From contig OX345638.1 of NCBI GenBank assembly GCA_947044365.1, positions 2,404,201-2,468,200 on the forward strand: a stretch of 64,000 bases of DNA. Direction: 5' to 3'. The notes below the pieces were generated by a model, which did no database searches, was not told where the DNA came from, and worked only from the letters and a program-made list of their open reading frames with translations. Shown here piece after piece: positions 1 to 10,538 of the stretch (positions are counted from its first letter, which is position 1; the number at the start of each line of letters is the position of its first letter). The position numbers and the translations under genes were made by a program. This DNA comes from Petrosia ficiformis (lineage: Eukaryota; Porifera; Demospongiae; Haplosclerida; Petrosiidae).

Positions 1-667
1 TGCAATACGATACACATTGGAATCAATGTTATTTACATATGTATATTACAAACATTAAAATAATTATATCTACCTTTGTAAATTTGTGTATACCATAGAT
101 GGAAAGTTTTTAACATTTTAAAATTTCCACGTAAGACATTTACGGTATATGACTCAAGTAAGGAAATGAGTAGGAATTGTACAGTGTGATGTATCATTTC
201 ATTTTATTATTAAATTGCAACACTATTTGAAAGTATTATTAGTTATCACATAGGCATAGGAAGATGTTTTTAAATGGGGGGTGGGGGTTGGGCACCAATA
301 GCAATAATAAGTATTGTGTACCAAACTACTGGCCTCACCAAAATTTAAGGGGGGCACCAGCCCCTGGAGCCCCAACCCCCCATTCCTACACCACTGTATT
401 TTATCATCTCTATAATAATTGAAGGGCTGAGAAGCAACTGAAACAGAGAATAAAGAATACTGGAAATTGTCCCTGTTGTAAACAAATGGATTAAAATTGG
501 CTACACCCCACTATGGAATATTTTTGATTTCTTCAATTTTTCTCAGCACATTTTGAAAGTGTTTAGGGTTAACTTGAGTATATTACTGCTTTGTGAGTTA
601 GACCAATCTGGCTCTCAGTCCTTTGATTATTAATTATAGAAAGGTTTAGCCCATATAATATACTCAC
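1..667. other. Left flank without a resolved gene
   Basis: AT-rich sequence. A G-rich then C-rich stretch at about 275-400 resembles the edge of a decayed repeat; similar text recurs near 24290-24470. On the plus strand at about 421-495 a short open frame ends in CPCCKQMD and a stop, which looks like the last Cys pair of a RING finger, but it is too short to call. Further exons of the minus-strand gene at 668-1144 may lie left of the window. Confidence 0.4.
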
Positions 668-1144
668 CACAGTTTTCACAGTTGTTAGCTGATGAATCAT
701 AAACTGACATAACATCAGGCAAACCACAGCATTCTGTGAATGAGTCTGCAAGTGTGAACACTGGACGATCTGTTGAATTACCACAACTGGAGTCTTGATA
801 GCAAATATACAGTGAGCCATCTGTGTTTGTGTAGATATAAAACCTCATTTCACTAAAAATTAATATGCAATAATTTCTACATCAAACCCAAGCTATGAAA
901 AACCTAATACTGGTAAAAATATTTAATGACCACTACATACCAACATCATACATAATCATTTGGTACAGCATATGTTGGTTGTATGCTATATGTAAATAAC
1001 AAGCAATCATATTTGCTCTATAGGTATGTGAATCTATATTGCTGTGTACATGAATTATGATAGCATCAACTCACCTTGAGCTGCAGTTGAATCAATAATT
1101 ATACAAGTTAAAACTACTAAAATATTTGCCGCTAGCATCAGCAT
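668..1144 (-). CDS. Partial gene: signal-peptide exon and Cys-rich exon
   Basis: Two exon candidates on the minus strand. The first (1144 down to 1075) starts with ATG and encodes MLMLAANILVVLTCIIIDS, a good signal peptide, and ends at a GTGAGT donor. The second (about 852 down to 668) follows a TTTTTAG acceptor and encodes a Cys-rich stretch containing TECCGLPDVMSVYDSSANNC, ending at another GTGAGT donor. The CC...C..C pattern suggests a secreted, disulphide-rich module. The phases of the two exons do not join cleanly (1 nt left over, 2 needed), so an exon may be missing or the gene may be broken. Downstream exons are not visible. Family not recognised. Confidence 0.4.
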
Positions 1145-1282
1145 CTTTAGTCTACCACATATAGAATAGAGAAGACAGCACAAAATGTCTTAACCATAAA
1201 GGGTGTGTCGGTTTGTGAGTTGCAGTAATAAGGTGGGGCTCATAAACTGCTAATTAAAATTTTAAATTAATTACTATATCTA

Positions 1283-1640
1283 GAAGCAAGCTGGTTATGA
1301 TGCCTTACTTTCCTTTACAGTGGACAGTATTAACACTTCCATTCCAAGAATGGTCATTCCAATGTAGCCAGAAAGCTATAATCAACAATGCTAAAGTGAC
1401 AAAGACAATACAGATCGACACTGAAGTATCAATTATTGGTTTTATGGTATTACTATTAGCTACTGCTGGGGCTATTTTTTGTGTGTTTTAAGTTGTTTAT
1501 TGTGTGTACAGTTTCCCATTTCCAAAACCAATATCATTATTATTCAAGAATAGCATTTGAGTCTATTACATCTGATAAGAAGTAAAGAAATCTGTTATCA
1601 TCATCATTCTATGACGTATGGTGTCGTTATTACTTTCTCT
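1283..1640 (+). pseudogene. Relic of a PA-TM protein gene
   Basis: This stretch aligns by eye with 2958-3340, the PA-domain end, membrane segment and cytoplasmic start of the next gene downstream. It shares the codons for AKQAGYDALLSF and for the NNA.VT..NTDT region. An internal deletion and frame changes leave a 64-codon open frame that is out of register at its start. The tail at 1555-1640 resembles the cytoplasmic tail region of the same paralogue. It is the oldest, most decayed of three tandem copies in this 5 kb. Confidence 0.65.
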
Positions 1641-2044
1641 TCTCACTGTCCTGTAATAAACTGTTACACATACATAGCCTGGGAGTCACTGTAGAATTCA
1701 ACCTTTCATCTCTAGAGACTGCATATTGAACTCATTTCATAATCAATCTTGCTCCATCATTTTCTCCATCATTTCATTTCTCCTTTTTTTCTTATACATT
1801 ATTCTTTAATCAGATATAGCTAATTATATATTATTTATATAAATAAATTATAAATATATATTACGTAGTTTTAAGTTACAGAGTGTTTCTGTTCATTCTA
1901 AAAAAATAAACTGATCAATGATGCAGCTACAGTTGCTGTTGCATGGACTGTAAACATAATTACCATTTTAAAGTGAAAAAAAGAAATTGTGCATGAAAGT
2001 TCACAAATATTATTTTAATACTACCTAAAGTGCTAGCAATAGAG
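1641..2044. other. Intergenic, AT-rich, nothing recognised
   Basis: No open frame, RNA gene or clear repeat was seen here beyond short A/T tracts near 1810-1865. Confidence 0.5.
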
Positions 2045-2509
2045 ATGCAAAAAGGACAACATATATTATTTCAAGGTCTTACAGAAGTATGTGAATCAAT
2101 CAATACCTTAAAAACAAGAGTTGAAAACTCTGCCTTTATAAATACAATTCTAGGAAGAACAAAAGAAGGCAAAACTCTAGGAGGCATAACCAGGGACGTA
2201 ACATATCACGAAGCTATAGTTAGTGATATAAGGTTTCAAATATCGGATTCTCTGGAAAGTGAGAGGGAGGGGAGCAGTGGCCTTCCAAATAAATATGTAG
2301 GTCTTTCTGCAGTTGCTACCCCATTTTCCGCATTATTCATGACAATTTTATCAGTTTGTTGTTTTCTGTACTTTGCATGGGAGGAGCAAACCTGCTGGGG
2401 CCAGCCTTTTGGCTACTGTGTAGTCATACATCTTTCAGATTGGCTCCCCAATATGAAACAGCTTCCTACTCCACAGGCTAGTATTATAGTTGAAAAGGCC
2501 AATATCTGA
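2045..2509 (+). CDS. Hypothetical open frame, 154 codons
   Basis: An uninterrupted frame from ATG at 2045 to TGA at 2507-2509. The first half is polar (LTEVCESINTLKTRVENS). Around residues 85-105 there is a hydrophobic stretch (VATPFSALFMTILSVCCFLY) that could be a membrane segment. No family is recognised. It lies between two PA-TM paralogues but shows no similarity to them. It may be a chance frame or a piece of a mobile element; no start context, poly(A) signal or splice site supports it. Confidence 0.2.
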   Translation: MQKGQHILFQGLTEVCESINTLKTRVENSAFINTILGRTKEGKTLGGITRDVTYHEAIVSDIRFQISDSLESEREGSSGLPNKYVGLSAVATPFSALFMTILSVCCFLYFAWEEQTCWGQPFGYCVVIHLSDWLPNMKQLPTPQASIIVEKANI

Positions 2510-2662
2510 CCAAACATATTGGAATTTATTGCAATGTAATTGATGTCCATGTATCTATGTGAAATCACTGATACCTGAAAAAGGCAACAAGTGCTTCTTT
2601 TTGAAGCAAGTTATATAATTAATGACAGCTGGGGCTTGTTAGCTAATTATCATTGGAGCAAG

Positions 2663-3349
2663 ATGATGGGAAAGTACGTGATTGGCAATTCATTTCTCCT
2701 GGTTACATTGATTGGTGTATCTTCAGCTCTACTAACAGTTATAGTAGAAGGACAAATAAGTGATACTTATTCAATGTATGGCCTTTTTGACACACCTTAT
2801 GCAAATCTTGGTGACAAAACAATCAAAGGATATCTTTATTATTATGATACAGGATGTGACGAACTTATCCCAGCTCCCCTGAGAACCCTAAACAAAACAA
2901 ATACATCCATTTTACTAGTAGCAAATTATAGTGATTGTATATTAGACCGAATAGTACTAGCTAAGCAAGCTGGTTATGATGCCTTACTGTCCTTTATGGT
3001 GGACGATAGTAACACTTCCATTCCAAAAATAGTGATTCAAACAGGTTTTCCTATAGCAATTGTGCAGTCCAGTATAGCCAAAAAGCTAATCAATAATGCT
3101 ACGGTGACAGAAGACAATACAGACACTCTAGTATCAATTACTGGTCATATTTTTGGTGGTATTATGGTTGTTGCTTCTGCAATGATGTTTGGTGTTTTTT
3201 GTTGTCTTTTCATATGTGTAGGTTGCATTTCTGGAATTCTGAGTCGTGATAAATCAAGAAATGCTTTTCAGCCTATTACATCAAGAAGAGGTGATGGTAG
3301 TCGTTTATCTTTATTATATCATCTATGGTATCGTGTTCCAAGGCTTTAG
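2663..3349 (+). CDS. PA-domain membrane protein lacking the RING finger
   Basis: Single-exon frame; the chosen ATG (MMGKYVIGN) precedes a signal peptide. The lumenal part is a protease-associated (PA) domain clearly paralogous to the gene at 4249-5307, with shared text such as MYGLF.TPYAN.GDKT, GYLYY..TGCDE.IP and NTSILLVANYS.CIL. A membrane segment follows (GGIMVVASAMMFGVFCCLF). The cytoplasmic tail is short (about 40 residues) and ends in LLYHLWYRVPRL: the frame leaves the paralogue just after the RRGDGSR region, and there is no RING or acidic linker. In this family the RING carries the ubiquitin-ligase activity, so this copy could at most bind cargo. It may be a decoy-like protein or a recent pseudogene. 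Confidence 0.6.
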   Translation: MMGKYVIGNSFLLVTLIGVSSALLTVIVEGQISDTYSMYGLFDTPYANLGDKTIKGYLYYYDTGCDELIPAPLRTLNKTNTSILLVANYSDCILDRIVLAKQAGYDALLSFMVDDSNTSIPKIVIQTGFPIAIVQSSIAKKLINNATVTEDNTDTLVSITGHIFGGIMVVASAMMFGVFCCLFICVGCISGILSRDKSRNAFQPITSRRGDGSRLSLLYHLWYRVPRL

Positions 3350-4248
3350 TCCACCTTCTTCTCTTACTAATCCTCTCCATTCTTTTATACCCTTTCACAA
3401 AATTTACAAAATTTATTAACTAATCAAATATAATCTTTATAATTATCAGCTATTGAGTGTTTTTATTAATGCTGTATGTATGAAAACATTGTATTACATA
3501 TATAATTTTTACGTATTATACATTATGATGCAGTAGAATTAATGTAGGGAAGAAAGCGGTTACCTTTATTAAAGGAAAGTTGAACAGATAAGATCATTAC
3601 AGTTATGACTTAATGAATAAGGACATCAATATCACCTCACATACCTGCATTATCAAATTAGCTAAGCTCTAAGAGGGAAAAAATTGGTGGTGGTAAAGAT
3701 AAATAAATACACCAATCACGAGTAATAATAGATGTAGTAATATTTAAGATAAAAGTGAAGGTTTGAATTTAATATCAGTTTTAGCAAAGCAGAGGCCAGG
3801 AGTTGGAACAGGTAGGTGGTTTGTGGGCCACGAATACCTGGTGAGAGCAGGCAATGGAGATCCTTGTAGCATCCACAAAGCCGGATCAGACTGTTAGCTG
3901 GTCTGTCTTCAAACTGGTTTCCAAGGAAATGTAAATCAACTTTCTCGAATGTTTCACATCATCTGATGAAGCATCAGGATACGAGTGCAACCTTGTTCAA
4001 AAAAGAGCTAAGCTTTGGTTAACAATTTTAAATATGCACACATGGGTGTGGGCGTGTGTGTGGCTAACTAGTTAATTAATTATATTGTCAGCAAAAGTGT
4101 CGAGGAGAAGGTAAGTTGGTCGATCCATATCATTATGATGTTATGATGTACAAAAGTACTGAAGTGTAATCTATCTTGTAACAAGGGTAAATAGATCATG
4201 ATCTTTTTTTTTTCCTAAACTAGCGGGCAGTAACAATTCGATGTGAAG
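3350..4248. other. Intergenic spacer between PA-TM paralogues
   Basis: Mostly AT-rich. The stretch at about 3795-4020 is less AT-rich and includes a short self-complementary CTGATG...CATCAG segment near 3962-3976. No coding frame is convincing. The last 50 bases before 4249 hold a T tract. Confidence 0.4.
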
Positions 4249-5307
4249 ATGATATTGGAGCACATGATAGGTGTGTTACTATGCATAGTTATGTTATTGG
4301 ATGTATCATCTGCCTCGCTACATGTTGAGGTAAAAGGACAAATACACAAAACATTTGATATGTATGGACTCTTTGAGACACCTTATGCAAATTTTGGTGA
4401 TAAAACTTTTGAAGGATACCTTTATTATCACGAAACAGGGTGTGACGAAGTTATTCCTCCTCCAAGAATTCTCAATAGAACTAATACATCTATATTATTA
4501 GTGGCAAATTATAGTGAGTGTATATTGAACCGAGTCTTACTAGCTAAACAAGCGGGTTACAAAGTCTTGTTAACCTTCACATCAGATGATAGCAATACTT
4601 CCATTTCTGAAGTACTCATTAAAACCGGTTTGCCTATAGCTATTGTACAATCCCATGTAGCCGAAATGCTAATCAGAAACGCAACAGTTACAGATGATAA
4701 TACAGACACTCAAGTCTTAATTTATGGCTCTATATTAGCGGGTATTCTCATTGTTGCATTTTCATTTATGATGTGTTTCTTAACATGTTGTTGCTGTACA
4801 CTGTGGACAATTATTTGCTGTAAAATATGCCTTGATAGTCGTCGTGCCAATAGAGAATTTGACCTCGCATTGGGTCGGAGGGATGATCGTAGCCGACAGG
4901 AACTGATTGAGAGTATATTGCGCCATTTGCAAAACATTGAAGAAGATTTGGGCGCTCAGGTACCTCTTGGTTCTGCACAGAGTCAAAAAATTCCAAGCAA
5001 GAAATACTCCAAGATTGATGAAACCAAGGAAATATGTGCCATATGTGTGGATGAATTTGAAGATGGAGAAGAGGTTCGTATACTTCCCTGTAGTCATATA
5101 TTTCATTCTAAGTGTATAGATGAATGGTTATCAAATTATAGTTCCCTTTGTCCTTTGTGTAAAGCCAACATTCGTGATGGGCTGCACACCAACCAACAAG
5201 TGACACCATTGAGTAACATTCCTGAAGACACTTCTAGTTTTAGTAGTGATGGTTCAGATATTCGTTTGACAGGACCTACAGAGAACTATGGAACTGTTGT
5301 TCGATAA
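4249..5307 (+). CDS. PA-TM-RING E3 ubiquitin ligase (RNF13/RNF167-like)
   Basis: Intronless frame of 352 codons. The order is: signal peptide (residues 1-23), PA domain (about 25-150) with several N-glycosylation sequons, one membrane segment (about 158-190, Cys-rich at its cytoplasmic end), a basic/acidic linker and a RING-H2 finger. The eight ligands are C263, C266, C281, H283, H286, C289, C301 and C304, all present, with the hydrophobic and Trp positions expected (EICAICVDEFEDGEEVRILP, then IDEW). A Ser/Thr-rich tail follows. This is the PA-TM-RING class, which works as membrane ligases of endosomes and lysosomes in animals. I chose ATG 4249 as the first Met in frame. The upstream copy at 2663-3349 is its truncated paralogue. 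The exact orthologue within the class is not decided. Confidence 0.88.
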   Translation: MILEHMIGVLLCIVMLLDVSSASLHVEVKGQIHKTFDMYGLFETPYANFGDKTFEGYLYYHETGCDEVIPPPRILNRTNTSILLVANYSECILNRVLLAKQAGYKVLLTFTSDDSNTSISEVLIKTGLPIAIVQSHVAEMLIRNATVTDDNTDTQVLIYGSILAGILIVAFSFMMCFLTCCCCTLWTIICCKICLDSRRANREFDLALGRRDDRSRQELIESILRHLQNIEEDLGAQVPLGSAQSQKIPSKKYSKIDETKEICAICVDEFEDGEEVRILPCSHIFHSKCIDEWLSNYSSLCPLCKANIRDGLHTNQQVTPLSNIPEDTSSFSSDGSDIRLTGPTENYGTVVR

Positions 5308-5570
5308 ACCTTGTATATGTATTACTTGGTACATGTACTTATATATGTGTATGTATGTAATAATTATGTATGTATGTATGTACATGTATGTATGTAGGTA
5401 TGTATGTATGTATTTATGTATACTATATATGTATGAATGTATGTATGTATAGACGTGTATGTGTATGTATACTGTATATTTAATTATACATGTGCATTCA
5501 CATGTACATATGTATACAATGTACATTCCGTGTGTGTGTGTGTGATACAATGTTAGGTTGTATAAACATT
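5308..5570 (+). repeat. TGTA-type microsatellite after the RING gene
   Basis: From about 5325 to 5560 the sequence is an imperfect run of TGTA, TATG and TGTG units. It sits in the 3' flank of the PA-TM-RING gene and generates long spurious minus-strand frames of Tyr, Ile, His and Thr. It is followed by AT-rich sequence to the U1 gene without other features. Confidence 0.8.
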
Positions 5571-5916
5571 ATTTAGTTGTGTAGCTAATTTTATAATTCC
5601 CCTTCTCCTTTTTTTGATGATTATATATATATCTTCTTTATATTTTAATGAATTTTGCAAACTTTCTGACTTATCAGTGTACAATGATGCCTTGTAAAAG
5701 AGGCACACCTTGTAGAGGTCCTCTCAAAAAATGAAAAGAGTCCTGAGGGCATTACACACTCCACTTATTAAACTGAAAAACCTGTAAATCAGTTGGGCAC
5801 TTCTAATCTATATAGACATAGTCTTTGTAGGTTGGGTCTGGCTACACGAGACTAATATAGACCAACATAGTCATACTAAATTAGGTATGATGTGAATTAT
5901 TGTGTTCAATAATATA

Positions 5917-6078
5917 CAGGGGACGCGCGAACGCAGTCCCCCCCTAACAAAAATTGTGCATCCGAGTCTCCCACGTTTGGGGAGATCGCACGCTTCAGCC
6001 CAGCAGAGTGCAATGCATGGGCCTCCACATGGAGGAACTGCCTACTTGATCACAGTATCCTCTATGCCAGGTAAGTTA
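5917..6078 (-). ncRNA. U1: U1 spliceosomal snRNA
   Basis: Read on the minus strand, a stretch of about 162 nt has the full layout of U1 snRNA. The 5' arm is ACUUACCUGGC, complementary to 5' splice sites. Stem-loop I contains the GAUCA core. Stem-loop II has the loop AUUGCAC, which binds U1A in animals. Stem-loop III reads CUCCCC..GUGGGAG. The Sm site is AAUUUUUGUU. The terminal stem-loop is GGGGACUGCGUUCGCGCGUC, almost identical to vertebrate U1. The length matches the usual 162-165 nt. The first two bases (UA before ACUUACCUG, where AU is usual) differ, so the exact 5' end is uncertain. All paired segments are preserved, so it is probably a working copy, though I did not identify a PSE. Confidence 0.93.
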
Positions 6079-6299
6079 ATAATTCGTTGTTTTTTCTCAG
6101 CTTATATATCACAGCATTGATAGTGATTATTGTGGGTTAGCTTCAATTACATACCAACACCTTATGAATATCATTTCCTGAATAACACCCACGCAAATTA
6201 GTACGTATTAACACAGCTTCTTGCTACAAAAACTGCACTTTACCTACAGAAGCAGATCTGCTTTTGACATCCCTTAATACTAAACTGATTTTTAAAGAA

Positions 6300-7130
6300 T
6301 AACAGTCATCATTTGACTAGTAATTTGACCTTGTGTCCTTACTAGCTGATCCTTGACCTTGAAGAGTTGTTATATTTGATTTCATGTCAACAAAAAAAGC
6401 CATTGGAGTTTGACTAAAAAAAAGACAGAATTCTATCTATGAAACTTGCACATGTACATGTATATCGACCAATTCAACAATCTATCCAGTATTAACCAGT
6501 ACATACATACCATATTTGGCTCAATTAGGCAATCCCTTATTGACAAAAAGGTGAATTGTTCTGATAGTTAAAATAACAATTATTATTGCTAGTTCAATTT
6601 GAGAGGTGTGTAGCAATTCAACATTTCTCATCTGTTAGTGTTTCAGTAATCAGTAACCAAAATAATTAGAGAGGTGCAAACAAGTACGGTATCTACCTAT
6701 CCATCTATTAGTCCATCATTCTATCCCCTTTGACATCCATCCATCAATCACGCTATCTAAGTATCTATCCATCTATGTATCTATCTACCTATCACTCCAT
6801 CTATCCACCCATCAATTCATTCATCAATCTATATATCACTCTATCTATCTATCCATCAATTCATATTTATCAATCAACTTGAAATAGATGAATTATTACA
6901 CTGCCTAGAATAGTACCACATACACTCCAAATAAAGGCTGTAAGTTTAATACATGAAGTTTAATACATGAAGTTTAATACATGAAGCTTGATTAAATGTA
7001 GTGTTTGCAAAATTATTAGGTCCCTTGTGCAAATTTGGTTCCATTAAGAATACTTCAGTGTAACTGGTTAATACTAAATTCACTTTGTGACAACATACAT
7101 ATGATTGTTTTGTATTGTCTGAATTATTGA
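6300..7130. repeat. Degraded duplicate of the WDFY 3' region
   Basis: Two blocks match 10540-11860 in order. 6335-6425 repeats most of WDFY exon 11 with its acceptor (10555-10660), but with internal deletions. 6895-7130 repeats 11670-11860 (text around ACTGCCTAGAATAGTACC and GTAGTGTTTGCAAAATTATT). The FYVE exon lying between them at 11108-11238 has no counterpart here. Between the blocks are tandem ATCCATCTATCT repeats (6700-6860) and a short triplicated TTTAATACATGAAG. It looks like an old local segmental duplication that has decayed. Confidence 0.65.
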
Positions 7131-7744
7131 CTTTCTCATTTGAAACTCAACAAACTATTATAGTTCTTTGTTCTTGTATAACTGCATGTTGCAATTTATT
7201 TTTTAGTTACATATAACAGGTATTAGTTGCAGTTTTACAAGCTGCTTTCATATTTATGTACTATATTATATTACATTCCATTCCCATTGATTGACAGATT
7301 TCCCCAGAATGACATAATTCACTGCCTAGAATGCAATGACTGGAAGAAGCAATTTCTTAATAATTATTATTGATGGTACATGTAATAATAACTTTCAAAT
7401 CAAGCTCAAATGAGGTAGTAGCTGCTGCATCATTGAGCACCAAAAAAGCTTTATTATAATATAATAATTATATAGGTATATTGTGTAGCTCCAGTAGCTT
7501 GAGTGTGCACTTGATTGACTGATCCTCCTGGAATGGCACAATATAAGCAAATATATATAGTCTGACTCCATGGGAAAGCAATCATAGGGATGACACTGCA
7601 GCCCATTATAAACACAATGGTAATAACAAGTTAACAACCACAGCAATAACAAAAAAAATAACAATAATAATAGTTAACAATACAAAACATTACCTATCTT
7701 ATACTAAATATTAGCTTTTAACTAAAGAACAACTACTCTGTTAT
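7131..7744. other. Intergenic, nothing recognised
   Basis: AT-rich. A minus-strand frame of 89 codons at 7395-7664 is low complexity (Leu, Tyr, Ile) and has no recognisable domain. No RNA gene or clear repeat was seen. Confidence 0.4.
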
Positions 7745-9215
7745 TAAATGTGTCACTTATGTACCAATTACCTAAAGAATCAACTGTTATATTACACGGT
7801 CTATTAAACTCTCCCTCTTTACTTTCGCTCTTGCCAAAAGAATCTACAAAACATCCATTGGTATCAAATACTAAAATACGATTTCCTCACTGTGTAACGA
7901 ATGCTAGATTGTTACTTATCGCAATGGAAGTAGGATCTTTAAGTTTTGACCCTTCTGAGCTAAACGTTGAGATGTATTGACCTTTTGGTGTGAACTTCTT
8001 GATAGTATTGTCTACAACTACAATGGTATGCTATGAATATTTGTCCTGTGGTAGAATGAACTGTAATGCCTGCAGGAGTATCAAACTGAAGAGGAGCTTT
8101 GCCGATCTTGTTCCTACGCAAACACCACAATATGTTAATTTCTGCAGTTGGTGTTCATCTGTCACTAAGATATATCCATCATGTGAAATGGCCACGAGGA
8201 TTAGTGAATTGACCATACTGTGTTCCCTTTGTTCCAAATGACCTCAATTTTTGTCCTTTCCATGTTTAAGACTGTGTGATACAATGGGAATCTCTCTCAG
8301 CTACTATTATCTCACCTTTGGTATTTACTATACCTCTTGGTTTATTGAGGTTTGGTGAAGGTATGACATGAAGAAAAACTGGATTATTAGTGATATTTAC
8401 GTCTAATTGTATTATTGGTTGATGTTTTCCTGTTGTATGTGGAGTAAATCTTATGTCATAGTTACTTGACTGGTTGTCATTAATATCACATTCACTGCTG
8501 TTAACTGATAAGAGTTGACAAGACATGAGCAGGAGAGGAATTGAAAAGGAGATCCATCATAACTCTGCATGTTGAGTGATGGTTGATTTGTTGTGAATAT
8601 GACAAGCATTCTTGAAGAGAATTGACTTGCCAAATGTTTTTGATTTTAGCTCCTCACAATACCATCATATTTTTGATACCTTGTGAATGTAATATCAGTT
8701 TTCTCAGCTGGTTGAAATGCATCAAGGTCGACATATTGATTGACTTTTGTCACTGATAACTTGTACCACATTTAATTTTCCTCCAATATGTAGTTGGTAC
8801 CATTTGATGTTACATATATGTGTGTGGGTTGCCTATTAAAAGAATGGGTGGTATAATTGATTATACAAACCTCTAAATTAGCTGTAGTTCTTGTATTATA
8901 TTTATAATCTACAAATAGGTACGACCTCTATTATCTCTTCGTCTTTCCCATCCTAGTGGGAGTGGTTGTGGTTTCTCCATAACAGTGGTTTGAGTATTAT
9001 GATCAACATAGTAGGAGTGGCCATCAGGATCTCTTCTCTCCTCCCACCTGAAATATAAAAACACGTATGTACTTCATCGTATTATAATTATATTACAGAC
9101 TCCCTACCTTTAGACGTTTTGGGGTTAGTATACTGTTCCAAACACACCATTCACTACATTTTAATTGTTCATCAAGTTCCTTAATTAAAAGAGCAGCAGA
9201 AAATTCTTCAGCCAT
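7745..9215 (-). pseudogene. Broken WW-filamin-NHL gene
   Basis: Read on the minus strand from 9215. An ATG exon of 36 codons (MAEEFSAALLIKELDEQ...) ends at a GTAGGG donor at 9108. An exon from 9047, after TATATTTCAG, encodes a WW domain ([20 protein letters not shown]) and half of a second one ([17 protein letters not shown]). There a frameshift gives an early stop, although the shifted frame continues with [10 protein letters not shown]. Then come filamin-type sequence (YDIRFTPHTTGKHQP, 8266-8640) and NHL repeats (PRGIVNTKGEIIVAERDSHC; NRILVFDTNGCFVDSFGKSE; FNRPCNITVDSLGN), broken by several frameshifts and an in-frame TGA near 7890. The phase between exons 1 and 2 is also off by one. WW followed by filamin and NHL is not an architecture I know. 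Confidence 0.6.
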
Positions 9216-9944
9216 TTTCCTGGACTTACCTTATATGGAGTTGATGATCATATGACCTGATAATGAAACTCGAGTACTCTGTAATAGTAATTATGTGAGT
9301 AAACTGGTTGTGTTGAAACTTGAAAGATTTTTTCAGTTTAATAAATCTATTATACATTCGTACAAAAAACACACATTGAATGTTACGTTGAAAATAATAA
9401 AATCACAAACTACATGTATTAATAATTATTGTGATGTGACTTTCTCCTGTCAAAACAATAATAAAAGTGGGGTTCATGATCACAACATCAAAGGTGAAAG
9501 ATTCCAGATCTATGTAAGAGACAGTAAGAATATCACCTTAAAACATCATTATAATAATTATGAGTCAAATATCTATAACTGGTTTGACAAGTTATAGATA
9601 TTGAAGTAGAGGAAAGGGATTGGGAACAGTGTTTGTAGACAATGAATGTGAGTTGTAGCCATACTATATCTATTACACATATAATCAGTGTTTCTCCCAG
9701 GATACATATTATTAAGGGTGGAAGAGTGCATTAGTGGTACATGATGTTTGGTCAACGATATTTTAAAACAGTTTTTTCAGCATACACAAGACTGGTGGAG
9801 TAGGACTAAAGAGTGAGGGAGAGCCACGGTACCACCCTTTGGGGGAAACATTGCATATATTCGATCCTTTTCCTTTACTGTAATAATGTTGGATTGACAA
9901 ATGTATACAATTAGGTTGATAGACAGAATGGATTGTAATATTGA
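9216..9944. other. Intergenic, nothing recognised
   Basis: A plus-strand frame of 100 codons at 9295-9597 is Asn/Lys/His-rich with no recognisable domain and is probably chance. The last codons of WDFY may lie in or beyond this region, but I could not find them. Confidence 0.35.
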
Positions 9945-10470
9945 GCTTACTGAAAAGGTTTTTGTTAACTAACTAAAAGTGCCCATTATTGGTCAATTTT
10001 CATTTTAGTTAGTTATAGTTATTACAATAGACTTGTAATTTGAAATACATGTAGTTATAGTTTAGCTAACTAAAAGTTAAAACACTTCACGATATAGTTA
10101 TAGTTAGCTAAAACAACACTAGTATGATGATACAAAGAAATGGTAGGTGAATGAATAAAATAAATTAGTGTTGTTTTAGTTAACTATAACTAAAACTAAA
10201 ACTCTTTTTAGTAAGGCGTTGAGACTTTTAGTTAACTAAACTATAACTAAACTATTACTAAATTACAAGTCTATTACAATAGACTATAGCTAACTAAAAT
10301 GAAAATTGGCCAATAATGGACCTTTTTAGTTAGTTAACTAAAACTAAAACCCTTTTAGTAAGCCAAAAATTGTTTTAGTTAATTAACTACAAACTAAAAG
10401 TCTGAGAAGTCAGGCATACTATAACTACAACTAAAAGGGATCATTATTGTCATACTAAACAATAATAGAT
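9945..10470. repeat. Two copies of a TTAGTTAACTAAAAC-rich element
   Basis: The DNA is dominated by TTTTAGTTA, GTTAACTAAAAC and their complements. One copy ends at about 10128 with CTAAAACAACACTAG. The next begins at about 10165 with TTAGTGTTGTTTTAG, so the shared ends are inverted. A full related copy lies at 24711-24963 and a partial one at 23425-23636. Probably a short non-autonomous DNA element; target duplications are not clear. Confidence 0.6.
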
Positions 10471-10538
10471 ACATGTACTACATGTAAAGGTTAATACAAG
10501 ATGGAAGTGTAGACACAACAGACAAGTGTTTCACTTAC

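Noticed and set aside
3955..3990. CTGATGAAGC...CGAGTGC as a hammerhead ribozyme
   Set aside because: The GAAA box is absent and no enclosing stem is seen; only a 6-bp CTGATG/CATCAG hairpin remains.
5254..5550. 98-codon minus-strand frame rich in Tyr, Ile, His and Thr
   Set aside because: Lies in a TGTA microsatellite downstream of the RING gene and overlaps its coding end in antisense.
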